Source: Alkalihalobacillus pseudalcaliphilus (GTDB taxonomy: Bacteria > Bacillota > Bacilli > Bacillales > Bacillaceae_D). Taken from it: a stretch of DNA of 64,000 bases. The notes under the pieces are model-generated. The model was not told where the DNA came from, ran no database searches, and worked only from the letters and a program-made list of their open reading frames with translations. Location of the stretch: NCBI GenBank assembly GCA_001038565.1, contig LFJO01000005.1:428314-492313 (forward strand), read 5' to 3'. Positions within the stretch are counted from its first letter, which is position 1, and the number at the start of each line of letters is the position of its first letter. Below are positions 51,035 through 60,922 of this stretch, piece after piece. A program made the position numbers and the translations under genes.

Positions 51035-51892
51035 TTAGCTGTTCATTTTTCTTAACTCATACCCTAACTTTTGAAAAGCCTCACCGATGCTACGTACATA
51101 TTCAACATCTAAATTTTGTAAAAAGGAGTTTGATTCTGTACATTTGACAATGTTAATGGGAAGCCCGGAGAAAATAACTTCAACACCCATCATTTTCAAA
51201 GCCGATACTAATTTATTTAGCAGTGTTGAAAACTGTTGATCCGTTCGTTGAATTTCTGACAGGTCAATGATGAAATAACGAGTTTTATGATTGACCGCAT
51301 AAGAAAGTGTATCTTCAATGATTTTATGGCCGCGCTTTTGATTAATATTTCCTTGTAACGATAAGACGGTTAATCCATTTGAAATAGGGATTAGTGGAGC
51401 ACTTAATAGCTCAATTTCCTGATACGTGTCATCAAGTTCGACAACATATGATAAAACGTCGGCAATAATTTGTACAAATTCGATTTGTTCCTCAGTAAAT
51501 TCTTTTTCATCCTTATCCATTAAACAAAGAGTGCCAAATTCATTACCATCTGTGCGGTTTAATGAAACCCCAATAAATGCTTTAACTTGTAGTTCTTCTG
51601 TAATCTTTCTTTCTCGAGTCTCTTTGTTGACCATTAAATTCATAAATGTTCGCATCTGTTTTGCATTTTCTAAGACGAGCTTGCAATTAGATTCGTCGTA
51701 GTCGACTGAGATGTTGTTAGGGACAATGGTTTCATTCTTATTATAAGAATTAATCACAGTCATCTCATTTTTATCTTTCTTGGCTATATATGCCGTGTTC
51801 ACGTCCAATTTTTCTGTCATTAATCGGAATAAACGTTCGGATACCGCGACTAACGATTGATGCCCATGATTTCCCTCAAATATTTTTAACAT
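51035..51892 (-). CDS. GAF-STAS protein, RsbR-like paralogue lacking both phospho-threonines
   Basis: 285 residues. A GAF domain (about 15-155; AFIGVSLNRTDGNEFGTLCLMD) is joined by a short helix to a STAS domain (about 163-280; LTVLSLQGNINQKRGHKIIE, YFIIDLSEIQRTDQQF). Aligned to the RsbR-like protein at 19712, the two phosphorylated Thr positions are Gln here (in NINQKR and TDQQF). It may be a stressosome component with a different input and no phospho-switch. GAAGGAG lies 10 nt before the ATG. Confidence 0.85.
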   Translation of the reverse strand: MLKIFEGNHGHQSLVAVSERLFRLMTEKLDVNTAYIAKKDKNEMTVINSYNKNETIVPNNISVDYDESNCKLVLENAKQMRTFMNLMVNKETRERKITEELQVKAFIGVSLNRTDGNEFGTLCLMDKDEKEFTEEQIEFVQIIADVLSYVVELDDTYQEIELLSAPLIPISNGLTVLSLQGNINQKRGHKIIEDTLSYAVNHKTRYFIIDLSEIQRTDQQFSTLLNKLVSALKMMGVEVIFSGLPINIVKCTESNSFLQNLDVEYVRSIGEAFQKLGYELRKMNS

Positions 51893-52063
51893 GTTTAGGC
51901 TACTCCTTCAACTTCGAATAGTTCTATCATATCATGTTTAAGGTGATTTAATATAGAGAGAGATGTGCGGTGAGACAAGGCAAGTGATTAGGGTAGTGGT
52001 AAAGATTATCAATTTTTATGAAGTGGTAAATAAAAAGAAAATTATGTGAATGGACCCGTCTAT

Positions 52064-52089
52064 GAAAATATATTATTCTTTACCGATAA
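52064..52089 (+). promoter_or_regulatory. Candidate sigma-D (motility) promoter of the chemoreceptor gene
   Basis: GAAA (52064-52067), 14 bp, ACCGATAA (52082-52089). The consensus is TAAA-N15-GCCGATAA; the -10 part differs at one base. Chemoreceptor genes in Bacillus are usually sigma-D dependent. Confidence 0.5.
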
Positions 52090-52180
52090 TTATGGTAGCG
52101 ATCAATAGTATATACTTACCAATTTGGGATCTATAGGTTATTCATTGCTTTAAATGTAAAGGTAGAGGGGACATAGTAGG

Positions 52181-54193
52181 ATGGAAGAAAAAGAATATAA
52201 ACATCAAAAAAGAAAAGGTATATTTTTTAACTCGATTAGAAATCAAATTTTAATACCGGTAATTCTATTAATCATTATAACGGCAGGGGTCGTATCATTT
52301 GTCAGTTATTCATTTAGTGTGAAAAATACGACAGATGCATTAGTTGAAAATGTGGAAAGTCAGATGGGAAGTATCAATCAATCTTTTGATTTGTTCTTCG
52401 CTGATATAAATTATACGTTAGATCGAGTGTCTGATAATAATCGGCTCTTAGATTTTCAAACTGAAAATAGTGAGCAATTGCGTACCTATTTTGAAGAGAT
52501 AAGTGAAACGAATCCTTCAATTTTGAATATGTTTGTAGCTTTTCCTGATGATTTCATTATATATCCGGATGAAGATATGGGAGAAAATTATAATGCTGAA
52601 GAACGAGACTGGTATCGAAATGCTATTCAGCTACCAGGGCAAGTAACGTGGACGGAGCCATACCAAGATGTTCGTTCAGGTGAGACAGTTATTACGTCTT
52701 CACGTACAATTCATGATGAAAATAATGAATTACTAGGTGTTATTGCACTAGATGTGACGATAAGTACACTTATTGACATGGTTGATACACTTCGCATTGG
52801 TGAATCGGGTTATGGGTTTATTTTCGATCAGTTTGGGCGTTATGTAGCACATCCTAATTCTGAGCTTGTTGGTGTAGATGCTTCCGATGAAACTTTTGCT
52901 ATTGAAATGATGCAACTTGGGCAACAAGGTAGGGTAGAAGAAGAAGGGAATCATATAATTGAATTTATTATGAATGAAACAACTGGCTGGATTATTGCAG
53001 GGGAAGTAAACATCGATGATTTCGAAGAACAAGCAAAGGAAATTATTGCCCCCATTTTCATTTCAGTCGTTACGATGGTCTTATTGGGTAGCCTTTTAGC
53101 AATTTGGTTAGCTACGATTATTACTAAGCCATTAAAACAGGTTATGGCGAGAATGACCCGCATTGCAAACGGAGACTTAACAGATAAACCATTAACCATT
53201 TCATCTGAAAATGAGATTGGTCAACTTATGGCATCCACTAATCAAATGAGTGCAGATATGAAAATATTATTGAAGCAAATTAATGAAGTTGCTGAGTCTG
53301 TTTCAAGCCAAAGTGAGGAGCTAACACAAACAACGGATGAAGTGAAACAAGGTACAGAGCAAATTGCTGTGACGATGGAAGAAATTGCTTCTGGTACTGA
53401 AACCCAAGCAACGAGTGCAAGTGAAATTTCTTCTATGATGACAACTTTTACGTCACGTGTTGAAGAAGCTAGTGAACAAGGAAATGTTATAGAGCACAAT
53501 TCTAAAAAGGTTTTAGAAATGACAGCAAATGGCATTGATTATATGGAGAAATCATCGGGGCAGATGGATACAATAAATGGCATCGTTAAACAAGCAGTTG
53601 AAAAGATGAAAAGTCTTGATGGTCAGACGCAGGATATTTCACAGCTAGTTTCCGTTATTCGTGAAATTGCTGAGCAGACGAATTTATTAGCTCTAAATGC
53701 TGCCATTGAAGCTGCAAGAGCTGGTGAACAAGGTAGAGGTTTTACCGTAGTAGCTGGAGAGGTAAGGAAGTTGGCTGAACAAGTGGCTGTATCTGTTCAA
53801 GATATTACTGGTATTGTGAACGGTATTCAATCCGAATCAAAAGTACTAACAGAATCATTGCAAGATGGCTATATGGAAGTCAAATCAGGCACCAAACAAA
53901 TAGAATCGACTAGATTAACGTTTAATGAAATTAGTCAAGAGATTTCAAACATGGCGGGGAGCATTCATCGAATTTCAGATAACTTGACAGAAATGGTAGC
54001 CGATAGCCAAGAGATGAATAGTTCTATTGAAGAAATTGCTGCTATTTCTGAAGAAGCAGCGGCAGGTGTTGAACAAACTACAGCATCAGCTCAGCAAGTT
54101 AGCAGTTCTATGGAAGAAGTCTCAGAAAGCTCTGAACAGCTATCCAAATTAGCTGAGGAATTGAATTACCAAGTAAATCGATTCAAGCTATAA
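52181..54193 (+). CDS. Methyl-accepting chemotaxis protein with dCache sensor
   Basis: 670 residues. TM1 (about 22-45), an outer dCache_1 sensor (about 46-290; [40 protein letters not shown]), TM2 (about 291-313), HAMP (about 314-367) and the cytoplasmic signalling rod. The hairpin tip [20 protein letters not shown] and [20 protein letters not shown] contacts CheA and CheW. It resembles McpA/McpB/TlpA of B. subtilis, which sense amino acids; the ligand here is unknown. A weak ribosome site GAGGGG lies 12 nt upstream. Confidence 0.93.
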   Translation: MEEKEYKHQKRKGIFFNSIRNQILIPVILLIIITAGVVSFVSYSFSVKNTTDALVENVESQMGSINQSFDLFFADINYTLDRVSDNNRLLDFQTENSEQLRTYFEEISETNPSILNMFVAFPDDFIIYPDEDMGENYNAEERDWYRNAIQLPGQVTWTEPYQDVRSGETVITSSRTIHDENNELLGVIALDVTISTLIDMVDTLRIGESGYGFIFDQFGRYVAHPNSELVGVDASDETFAIEMMQLGQQGRVEEEGNHIIEFIMNETTGWIIAGEVNIDDFEEQAKEIIAPIFISVVTMVLLGSLLAIWLATIITKPLKQVMARMTRIANGDLTDKPLTISSENEIGQLMASTNQMSADMKILLKQINEVAESVSSQSEELTQTTDEVKQGTEQIAVTMEEIASGTETQATSASEISSMMTTFTSRVEEASEQGNVIEHNSKKVLEMTANGIDYMEKSSGQMDTINGIVKQAVEKMKSLDGQTQDISQLVSVIREIAEQTNLLALNAAIEAARAGEQGRGFTVVAGEVRKLAEQVAVSVQDITGIVNGIQSESKVLTESLQDGYMEVKSGTKQIESTRLTFNEISQEISNMAGSIHRISDNLTEMVADSQEMNSSIEEIAAISEEAAAGVEQTTASAQQVSSSMEEVSESSEQLSKLAEELNYQVNRFKL

Positions 54194-54208
54194 TTTAATA
54201 ATAAAGGG

Positions 54209-54246
54209 GCAAACATGTATGCGAGTATATATGTTTGCTTTTTTAT
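54209..54246 (+). terminator. Terminator of the chemoreceptor gene
   Basis: GCAAACAT (54209-54216) and ATGTTTGC (54231-54238) followed by a T run. Confidence 0.88.
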
Positions 54247-54358
54247 TGAGATTTTTTGTACGGTTTTACAGTGATCAAAGCTGGAATTGTGGCTGTTTTA
54301 GCTGTGAGGTAGTTAGCTTTATAGAGAGAGTGAAAGTGAAGTTTTCGTAATAGGATGG

Positions 54359-55063
54359 TTACGGTTTGCCTAAATAATGACTGCTTAACTTTTCTTCTTT
54401 TAATTGACCGCCCTGCATATGGACCTGATACGCATTGGCGTTTTTTCTGGATTTCACAATGGTATGTAATTGATCATCAACGTAATGTAAGGCAACACCG
54501 TCATCAGCAGCGATGCCCTCCTGTAATTTCCCTTCTGTAATGAACTTTTGGAAGGTGGGTCTTCGATTGAGTTCGCAATCATAATGAGGGGAATGACTCC
54601 CTTTTAAAAAACCTAGTCCATTGACAGGTTCCAACCCATCACCATAGGAGTCGGTAATCCCCTCTTCAAACCAACAAATAGATCCAGCACTAAGACCTGC
54701 TAAGAGCGTTCCTTCTTGCCATGCTTCGTGTAAGTATTGGTCTAAGCCCCAATGTTTCCATAATAAGATAAGATTAACGGTATTACCGCCACCAACATAA
54801 ATAATATCTTGCTGTAGAACAAATTCCCTTAGATTTCTAGTTGGCGGTTTAAATAAGGAAAGATGTGTAGGCTCACAGTTTTTCGCTTTAAATGATTGGT
54901 AAAATCGGTTCATATAATCGGCCGAATCCCCACTAGCTGTCGGAAGAAAACAGATGCTAGGATTTTCTCTTCTAGCATGCCTTATTATATAGTCATCTAA
55001 GAGTGGGTTTTCTGGTTCCATGGAGAAACCTCCGCCACCTAATGCAATGATTTGCTTGTTCAT
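54359..55063 (-). CDS. Peptidase E-like serine peptidase (family S51)
   Basis: 234 residues. IIALGGGGFSMEPENPLLD at the N-terminus, IYVGGGNTVNLI, the nucleophile Ser125 in AGLSAGSICWFEE, and SHSPHYDCE match family S51. These cytosolic enzymes cut dipeptides beginning with Asp, or act on related compounds; B. subtilis YgaJ is similar. GGAGGC lies before the ATG. Monocistronic. Confidence 0.9.
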   Translation of the reverse strand: MNKQIIALGGGGFSMEPENPLLDDYIIRHARRENPSICFLPTASGDSADYMNRFYQSFKAKNCEPTHLSLFKPPTRNLREFVLQQDIIYVGGGNTVNLILLWKHWGLDQYLHEAWQEGTLLAGLSAGSICWFEEGITDSYGDGLEPVNGLGFLKGSHSPHYDCELNRRPTFQKFITEGKLQEGIAADDGVALHYVDDQLHTIVKSRKNANAYQVHMQGGQLKEEKLSSHYLGKP

Positions 55064-55222
55064 GTATATGCCTCCCTATAATGTATTGGTATTTTAGGCT
55101 ATCTATTAATTGCTTTTAGTTTAATTGTAATGGTCATAGATTTTCAAAACTTATTTCGAGAGCCAAGTATCTGTAAATGTTTTTGGTTAAGAAACATTTT
55201 AAGGTTCGGGTACTAATCACAA

Positions 55223-55987
55223 CTATTTAACTTTCCGACAGATAAAAATCATTTGCGGAGTTTCATTAGACATGGGGATACCTTGCCAACTCCCATAGCA
55301 TTCTTTAATAGAGAAGCCATGAAAATGTAAAAGTCGTTCCATCTCTAGAGGGTAAGTATATCGTAATGAAATTTTATCCTTTTCAGTACCTATCAAGGTG
55401 CCATTGTCGTATATATGTCTCATCGTATGACAGTGTAATATTTGTGTGGCATCCTCATATGTTTCAATATGTTGCTCTTGGATATCAAAACCACGATAGT
55501 CTTGGAAGTTTATATCATACTCATCCACTTTACTTAGTTCGGTTAATATAGGATTTCGCGTATCAAAAATAAACATGCCATCCTTTTGTAAATGTGAAGA
55601 AACTGAATGTAGTAATTGATCCTGAGATGAATTAGTCAAAAAGTGCTGAAATGAATTACCAACCATAAACATAAAGTCAAAGTGGTTGGCTAATGAAAGC
55701 TGTGTACAGTCCTGTAAATGGAAAGGAATTTGTTGTCCTTTTTGTTGTGCTTTTTGTTGTGCTTTTTTTAGCATACCCTCATGTAAATCAACACCAGTAA
55801 TCGTATATCCTTTTTCAGCAAAAGGGATTGTCAAGCGACCTGTCCCGCAAGCGAGCTCTAAGATTTGATCCTCGATTTGAGCATGCTGAAGCAAAATAGG
55901 AAGCTCTTGTTTGGATGGTTCGTGTAATAAATCATACATGTCAGTGTCTGTATACTTTTCAAAATTCGTGTTAAAAATATCGTTCAT
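55223..55987 (-). CDS. Class I SAM-dependent methyltransferase
   Basis: 254 residues. ILELACGTGRLTIPFAEKGY, TGVDLHEGMLKKAQQKAQQK and FDFMFMVGNSFQHFLT are the motifs; FIFDTRNP and the C-terminal GFSIKECYGSWQG are typical of one Bacillus small-molecule group. A short in-gene repeat encodes KAQQKAQQKGQQ. AGGAAGG lies about 10 nt before the ATG. Substrate unknown. Confidence 0.87.
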   Translation of the reverse strand: MNDIFNTNFEKYTDTDMYDLLHEPSKQELPILLQHAQIEDQILELACGTGRLTIPFAEKGYTITGVDLHEGMLKKAQQKAQQKGQQIPFHLQDCTQLSLANHFDFMFMVGNSFQHFLTNSSQDQLLHSVSSHLQKDGMFIFDTRNPILTELSKVDEYDINFQDYRGFDIQEQHIETYEDATQILHCHTMRHIYDNGTLIGTEKDKISLRYTYPLEMERLLHFHGFSIKECYGSWQGIPMSNETPQMIFICRKVK

Positions 55988-56382
55988 TTAAAAGTGTGTT
56001 CCTTCCTAAGTGTTAGAAAATTTAAAATTATAATAAACATAATGATACCATTGAAAATTTTATAGTACAATAGAATGGATAGAAAGAAGAAAGCAACTGC
56101 TGTTGTTTTGTGCGAAAGTTCTTTACGATTTTCAAAACTTCACGCAAATTCGTGAAGTAGCAAAGCTTGCTTGGCTAACGGCCCAAAAACACTTAGATTT
56201 TAGATACTAATCCTGATTACTACTCTCTCTTTTTTGTTGGTGGTGGCTGGTTGTGCGGTGCGCTGAATCTTTTTAGGAAAGCTCTTGCGAGCTCACCCCT
56301 AAAAAGTGGCAGGGCTACGGCAAAGTGTGAGAATCCTCAAAACCGTTATGGAATGAAAAGCCATCAGTTAAAGAGTGAATCG
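55988..56382. other. Gene-free stretch with degenerate repeat pieces
   Basis: No gene. CTTCACGCAAATTCGTGAAG near 56140 is an imperfect palindrome, TTTTTTGTTGGTGGTGG near 56230 resembles the terminal hairpin part of the R family, and AAGCTTGCTTGGC near 56165 resembles D-family sequence. It appears to be a mosaic of worn repeats. Confidence 0.4.
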
Positions 56383-56610
56383 CCACTTTCATATTTGTTG
56401 GTGGCGGAGCGACAACCCGCCAAGGACGTTTTGTATCAAAGTGGACTTAAGGGGCAATAGATTGTGCCTTGAAGTTAGCTGGTCATCCATCATGCGATAG
56501 ACGGCCTTAACAGGATAGTGCTTCCTTATTGTGGTGCGACTCCTAATGGTGGTGGAGTTGTATGAAGGGCCAACGTTTTAAAAAGTCTCCACCAACAAAC
56601 ATGAAAGTAA
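56383..56610 (+). repeat. Dispersed intergenic repeat, hairpin family, copy R4
   Basis: CCACTTTCATATTTGTTGGT, a GGCGG/CCGCC hairpin, GTTTTGTATCAAAGTGGACT, GTGCCTTGAAGTTAGCTGG, TCATCCATCATGCG, GTGCGACTCCTAATGG and GGGCCAAC in order, ending AACATGAAAGT. It has the hairpin part both before and (worn) after the central part, so it is the most complete copy. Confidence 0.85.
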
Positions 56611-56705
56611 AGGTTTGCTTTCTGACTAGTGGCATTTCATTTAATATGGTTTTTGTTTTTTTAGAATGTTGTATGTTGGTTTTGAACTTGAGGAATAACA
56701 GTAAC

Positions 56706-56866
56706 CTAGCGGACGAAAATATGTGGAGAATCCCGCTGGACGTAGTGGCGGACTGAGATCCACTGGCTGTGCCAGTTAGCTCAGCGCCACAAGGTTGTCT
56801 CGGAGCATGATTTTCGGTAGCGGCGAGCAACGCACCATGTTCGCACTAACTTTCATACAAAACTAA
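56706..56866 (-). repeat. Intact D-family repeat element (empty-site version)
   Basis: On the minus strand: GCTACCGAAAATCATGCTCC, GAGACAACCTTGTG, GCGCTGAGCTAACTGGCACA, CCAGTGGATCTCAGTCCGCC and TTTTCGTCCGCTAGG. At 38548-39170 the same element is split between CATGCT(T)CGA and GCGCTGAGC by a TGCTAAT repeat plus the 51-bp array. Confidence 0.82.
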
Positions 56867-56917
56867 AGCTAGTTGTAAATATTAAATAGCAATTACATAA
56901 AAAAGGAGCATACGATT

Positions 56918-58030
56918 ATGACAAATAAAAAATTAAGAGTAGGCATTGTCTTTGGTGGTAAATCGGCAGAGCATGAGGTTTCCTTACAATCCGCTAAAAA
57001 TATCGTCGATGCTATTGATAAATCAAAGTACGAAGTTGTCTTACTAGGTATTGATAAAAGCGGACGCTGGCACTTAAATAAAGATTCCCATTTCCTCATC
57101 AACGCAGAGGACCCAAAATTAATCGCTTTAAACAAAACCAATGAAGGTGTATCCATTATTCCAGGTGAAGAAAAAAATCAATTGATAAGTTTAAATCAAA
57201 CAGAAGCCATGGAACAGCTCGATGTCATTTTCCCGATTATTCATGGTACCTTAGGTGAGGATGGCAGTATTCAAGGCATGTTACGTATGGCCAATATTCC
57301 TTTTGTAGGTTCCAATGTATTAGGATCTGCTATCAGTATGGATAAAGATATTGCGAAAAGGCTATTACGTGATGCGGGGTTAGGTGTTGCAAAGGGTTTC
57401 GCTTTTAATATCGCAACTAGAAAACAAATTAACTATGAACATGTAGTGAAGGAACTTGGGTTACCAGTCTTTATTAAGCCTGCAAATCAAGGCTCTTCAG
57501 TCGGAGTTTCAAAAGCAACAAACAAAGAGCAATTTGAAAAAGCCGTCGCTGAAGCGTTTCAATTCGATACAAAGATTTTGATTGAAGAAGCGATCGATGG
57601 GCGTGAGATTGAGTGCTCTGTATTAGGGAATTATGAGCCGATTGCTTCGATTCCAGGTGAAATTATTGCAACGGGCGACTTTTATTCTTATGATGCGAAG
57701 TATATCGACGAATCTGGGGCGATTCTTGAAATTCCTGCAAAGCTCAGTACAAAGCAAGTTGAAAGAATTCAAGAAACATCTTTAAAAGCCTATCAGGCCC
57801 TTAATTGCGAAGGCTTGGCACGCGTTGATGTATTTTTAACAGAAGATGATCGCATTATCATTAATGAGATTAATACATTACCAGGCTTTACGAAAATAAG
57901 TATGTATCCGAAGTTATGGGAGCAAAGCGGTATTCGTTACAGTCAATTGATCGAAAAATTAATTGACCTAGCGATTGAACGACACGAACGAGATCAGAAG
58001 TTGCAAAGCTCCATTAATGATCATTTATAA
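56918..58030 (+). CDS. ddl: D-alanine--D-alanine ligase
   Basis: 370 residues, an ATP-grasp enzyme. VGIVFGGKSAEHEVSLQSAK holds the substrate Glu, FIKPANQGSSVGVSK the Ser of the omega-loop network, FYSYDAKYIDESG the Tyr specific for D-Ala-D-Ala rather than D-Ala-D-Lac, and IIINEINTLPGFTKISMYP the Mg ligands. Length and sequence are nearer to the DdlA type (about 364) than to B. subtilis Ddl (about 354). It makes the peptidoglycan dipeptide. No murF follows, so it may be a second copy. AAAGGAG precedes the ATG. Confidence 0.94.
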   Translation: MTNKKLRVGIVFGGKSAEHEVSLQSAKNIVDAIDKSKYEVVLLGIDKSGRWHLNKDSHFLINAEDPKLIALNKTNEGVSIIPGEEKNQLISLNQTEAMEQLDVIFPIIHGTLGEDGSIQGMLRMANIPFVGSNVLGSAISMDKDIAKRLLRDAGLGVAKGFAFNIATRKQINYEHVVKELGLPVFIKPANQGSSVGVSKATNKEQFEKAVAEAFQFDTKILIEEAIDGREIECSVLGNYEPIASIPGEIIATGDFYSYDAKYIDESGAILEIPAKLSTKQVERIQETSLKAYQALNCEGLARVDVFLTEDDRIIINEINTLPGFTKISMYPKLWEQSGIRYSQLIEKLIDLAIERHERDQKLQSSINDHL

Positions 58031-58038
58031 AAAAACAC

Positions 58039-58070
58039 AACTCTTAGGTGGAAACCTAGGAGTTTCTTTA
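58039..58070 (+). terminator. Terminator or attenuator hairpin between ddl and Nudix genes
   Basis: AACTCTTAGGT (58039-58049) and ACCTAGGAGTT (58054-58064) form an 11-bp stem with a GAAA-type loop; the T run is short (TTCTTT). Confidence 0.7.
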
Positions 58071-58080
58071 GGAGAATAAA

Positions 58081-58497
58081 ATGAAAAGAATTGATGTTGT
58101 ATACAACCTTGTTTTTAACGATAAAAATGAAGTATTAATTGTTCGAAATAAAAAACGAGATGATTGGTCATTACCCGGAGGTCGGGTTGAAGAAAAAGAA
58201 ACGTTAAAAGAAGCCGCTAAAAGAGAGATGACGGAGGAGACGGGCTATAAAATTGAAGTGGGAGAGATTGTCAGTGTCGATGAAGCATTTATTAATCAAA
58301 TCCATGTTCATTTTTTTACTTTTCTTTCATTAATTATTGGAGGGAAAGCGGCAATCATCGATGTTGAAACCGTAGCTGAGATTCGCTGGGTAAGTGTTGA
58401 GGAAGCAAACCGACTAGTTCCATTTTATCAAAAGGGATTTCTATGGTTACGTAATGAATCAATTCCTTATACGTTTCATGGTGGAATAACTGTATAA
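58081..58497 (+). CDS. Nudix hydrolase
   Basis: 138 residues. The Nudix box GGRVEEKETLKEAAKREMTE plus ETGY is complete. RIDVVYNLVFNDKNEVLIVRN is the usual N-terminal strand pair. The substrate is unknown. TTAGGAG precedes the ATG. It lies 50 bp after ddl, separated by a hairpin. Confidence 0.9.
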   Translation: MKRIDVVYNLVFNDKNEVLIVRNKKRDDWSLPGGRVEEKETLKEAAKREMTEETGYKIEVGEIVSVDEAFINQIHVHFFTFLSLIIGGKAAIIDVETVAEIRWVSVEEANRLVPFYQKGFLWLRNESIPYTFHGGITV

Positions 58498-58549
58498 CCA
58501 CACATAAATGAGCAAGCTAATGATTGAGATAAACGGGCTTCTGTTCTAT

Positions 58550-58624
58550 ATGAAACCTACATCGTGGCAAACGCAAATGCTCGTTGTCCATGAAATGAAC
58601 GAAGCAAAAGCCTTTTTAATATAG
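58550..58624 (+). pseudogene. Possible remnant of a VOC-family gene start
   Basis: A 24-codon frame reads KPTSWQTQMLVVHEMNEAKA then FLI and a stop. The LVVxxMxxAxxF pattern is that of the first strand and helix of glyoxalase/bleomycin-resistance (VOC) proteins, which end in FY. No ribosome site is clear, so this is tentative. Confidence 0.3.
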
Positions 58625-58705
58625 AGGAATTTTTTTTACTTGATATTTTAGAAAATTAATAAGATTATGATATGATAGGCGGTCATATAAAAAGGGGGAA
58701 AGTTT

Positions 58706-60052
58706 GTGCGGATTTTATTAATAAATGGTTATGTGATAAATGTCGAAAGTGGCGAGGTAAAAAAAGGTGACATTCTTATTAATGGTCATAAGGTGGAACA
58801 AATTTCTTATGAGGAAGGAGTTTTAGAAGCTGAGCAAGTCATGGATATAGCAGGGAAATATGTGATACCGGGCTTAATTGATATGCATGTACATATTAAA
58901 GAGACTTTTGCTCCATTTTTTGTTGCTAGTGGTGTCACGACGGTTCGGAATACGGCTGGAAGTGTTTTGGAGTTAGAGCGTCTAAGAAAAGCAAAGGCCG
59001 ATGATCCGACTCCACGTGTGATCTCTGCTGATCGGATGATTGATGGACCACCTGGTTTATGGGGGGAGACGACACCATTTAATGTTAATATCGATAACCC
59101 AGAAATCGCACGTTTTGAAGTAAGGAGACAAGTAGAAATAGGTGCAGATTTTATTAAAGTGTATGGCTGGCTTTCCCCGGATGTGATGGCTTCAGTCGCT
59201 GATGAAGCAAGAAAACTTGGTAAAGAAGTCAGCTGTGATTTAAACCACTCTCGAAAGGTCAATGCTGTTGACGCGGCAAGATTCGGTGTCAAATGGAATG
59301 AACATGCTTCTGGTATTATCCAAGCTCTGTATCCTGATTGGCATACAAGTGCGGCAAAAGAAATATGGGATCAAATTGATTGGGAGGAGCCTGATAGGGA
59401 GGCCTTACTTCCGATATTACATACGCTGTTAGAAGAAGGTGTGATCATTTGTCCGACGATGACATTGATTGATCAAATGAACCTAGTAAACAATTACTGG
59501 GCACCTCGGCACCCTTTGATGGAACAGTTGAATACACTAGAAGGCCTTTTTCAACAATGGAACTCATTTTTGGGATATAAGGAGTCGCTAAAGGTAGTAG
59601 GTAAATCACATCAATGGAATAAGGTTATCGCGAAAATGTATCATGACATCGGTGGTAAGGTTGTAACAGGAACAGATACGCCTGCTGGTATTTTTACATA
59701 TCCTGGATTAGCTCTGCATCGTGAGCTAGAGCTTTTTGTTGAAGCTGGCTTTACAGAGTTAGAAGCTTTACAAGCTGCCACGATTAAAGCAGCCGATGCT
59801 TTAAATAGAACGGATATAGGACGAATTAAAGAGGGTGCCTATGCGGATCTTGTGATTTTGAGTGAACATCCATTAGAAAACATAAGCCATACACAAGGGA
59901 TTACGTTGATCGTGAAAGGTGGCCGAGTGTTCCAGCCAGATGAACTAGTGTCGTATACAGTCAGTGCTGAAGAGTATAAAGAGAAGTATGAGCAATTTAT
60001 TGAACATTTCAAAGATACGACACTAGAACAGATAAATAAGATTAGCAAATAA
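58706..60052 (+). CDS. Metal-dependent amidohydrolase (imidazolonepropionase-like)
   Basis: 448 residues. Metal ligands: His61 and His63 (DMHVHI), the bridging Lys151 (ADFIKVYGW), His181 and His200, and Asp324 (VTGTDTPAG). The C-terminus ALNRTDIGRIKEGAYADLVI, LSEHPLENI is typical of the COG1228 group, which includes dipeptidases and organophosphate hydrolases. The substrate is unknown. The GTG start follows AAGGGGGAAAG. A Nudix gene follows 21 bp downstream. Confidence 0.88.
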   Translation: MRILLINGYVINVESGEVKKGDILINGHKVEQISYEEGVLEAEQVMDIAGKYVIPGLIDMHVHIKETFAPFFVASGVTTVRNTAGSVLELERLRKAKADDPTPRVISADRMIDGPPGLWGETTPFNVNIDNPEIARFEVRRQVEIGADFIKVYGWLSPDVMASVADEARKLGKEVSCDLNHSRKVNAVDAARFGVKWNEHASGIIQALYPDWHTSAAKEIWDQIDWEEPDREALLPILHTLLEEGVIICPTMTLIDQMNLVNNYWAPRHPLMEQLNTLEGLFQQWNSFLGYKESLKVVGKSHQWNKVIAKMYHDIGGKVVTGTDTPAGIFTYPGLALHRELELFVEAGFTELEALQAATIKAADALNRTDIGRIKEGAYADLVILSEHPLENISHTQGITLIVKGGRVFQPDELVSYTVSAEEYKEKYEQFIEHFKDTTLEQINKISK

Positions 60053-60073
60053 AAAGAGAAAGTAGAGAATAAC

Positions 60074-60538
60074 TTGTCCGATCATGCAATAAGAAATTCA
60101 ATGAAAGCAATAATAATAGAGAATAATCAAGTATTATTCATTAATTGTGCGGATCAGGAAGGGGACTTCTATATCTTCCCGGGCGGAGGACAGGAGTTTC
60201 TAGAAGAGGCAAAGCACACAGTGAGAAGGGAATGTATAGAAGAAATCGGTTTTGATGTTGATGTCCACGAAGTTTTGTTTATGCGTGAATATATTGGGGC
60301 TAATCATGAATTTTCCAATTTTGACCATGATGTTCATCAGGTTGAAACCTATTTTCGCTGTTCTTTACGTACGCAAGTTTCCAAGCCTGCACAGCCAGAC
60401 ACGGATCAAATCGGGGTTGAATGGTTAATAATCGATGATTTAGAGCAATATCGAATTTATCCTAAAGCTCTCATCCAGCCGTTACAAGCGTCGGTAGCTG
60501 GATTATCTTATCCTCTTTATTTAGGCGATGTTAATTAG
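60074..60538 (+). CDS. Nudix hydrolase
   Basis: 154 residues. The Nudix box GGGQEFLEEAKHTVRRECIE plus EIGF is complete. AIIIENNQVLFINCADQEGDF is the preceding strand pair. TTG at 60074 is taken as the start although the ribosome site is weak; ATG at 60101 is an alternative that would trim nine residues. Probably in an operon with the amidohydrolase. Confidence 0.86.
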   Translation: MSDHAIRNSMKAIIIENNQVLFINCADQEGDFYIFPGGGQEFLEEAKHTVRRECIEEIGFDVDVHEVLFMREYIGANHEFSNFDHDVHQVETYFRCSLRTQVSKPAQPDTDQIGVEWLIIDDLEQYRIYPKALIQPLQASVAGLSYPLYLGDVN

Positions 60539-60625
60539 AAAAAGTGAAACCAATTTTAATCATACAACGAATATAAGATATCGAGACATGACAAAAGAAT
60601 AATCTAATGATAAAAGGTGATGGGG

Positions 60626-60829
60626 ATGGAGAAGTCAGGTTGTATGAAATGTGGCGGAAGAGAGGTTGGAACGAAGGATGTGGCGATGACGGGTGCGGGT
60701 CTATCGAGGTTTATGGATATCCAACATAACCGTTTCCTTGTTGTTTTTTGTAAAAGCTGCGGTTACTCAGAGTTTTATAATAAGGAAACATCGACTGCTT
60801 CGAATGTGATTGATTTGTTTTTTGGTTAA
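60626..60829 (+). CDS. Small zinc-ribbon protein
   Basis: 67 residues. Two CxxC pairs (CMKC at 6-9 and CKSC in VVFCKSCGYSEFY) make a zinc ribbon; the C-terminus STASNVIDLFFG is conserved in a family of short Bacillus proteins of unknown role (YpzJ-like). The ATG at 60626 has AAGGTG 7 nt upstream. Confidence 0.78.
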   Translation: MEKSGCMKCGGREVGTKDVAMTGAGLSRFMDIQHNRFLVVFCKSCGYSEFYNKETSTASNVIDLFFG

Positions 60830-60876
60830 GCGGAGTAATCTTAGAAATTGGTTTGATGAAGAAGTGTGTAAAATCA

Positions 60877-60918
60877 AAAAACTGCTGCTAGCCTTTAAAA
60901 GGTTCACAGCAGTTTTTT
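60877..60918. terminator. Bidirectional terminator between convergent genes
   Basis: AAAAACTGCTG (60877-60887) pairs with CAGCAGTTTTT (60907-60917), with an inner CCTTT/AAAGG helix; A and T runs on both sides. Confidence 0.9.
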
Positions 60919-60922
60919 CAAT

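Noticed and set aside
52181..54193. Recent transfer of the chemoreceptor gene
   Set aside because: Codon use and signals look like those of the neighbours; nothing supports transfer.
56251..56460. Rightward 69-codon frame in the gap before ddl
   Set aside because: It covers worn repeat sequence and part of repeat R4; no ribosome site.
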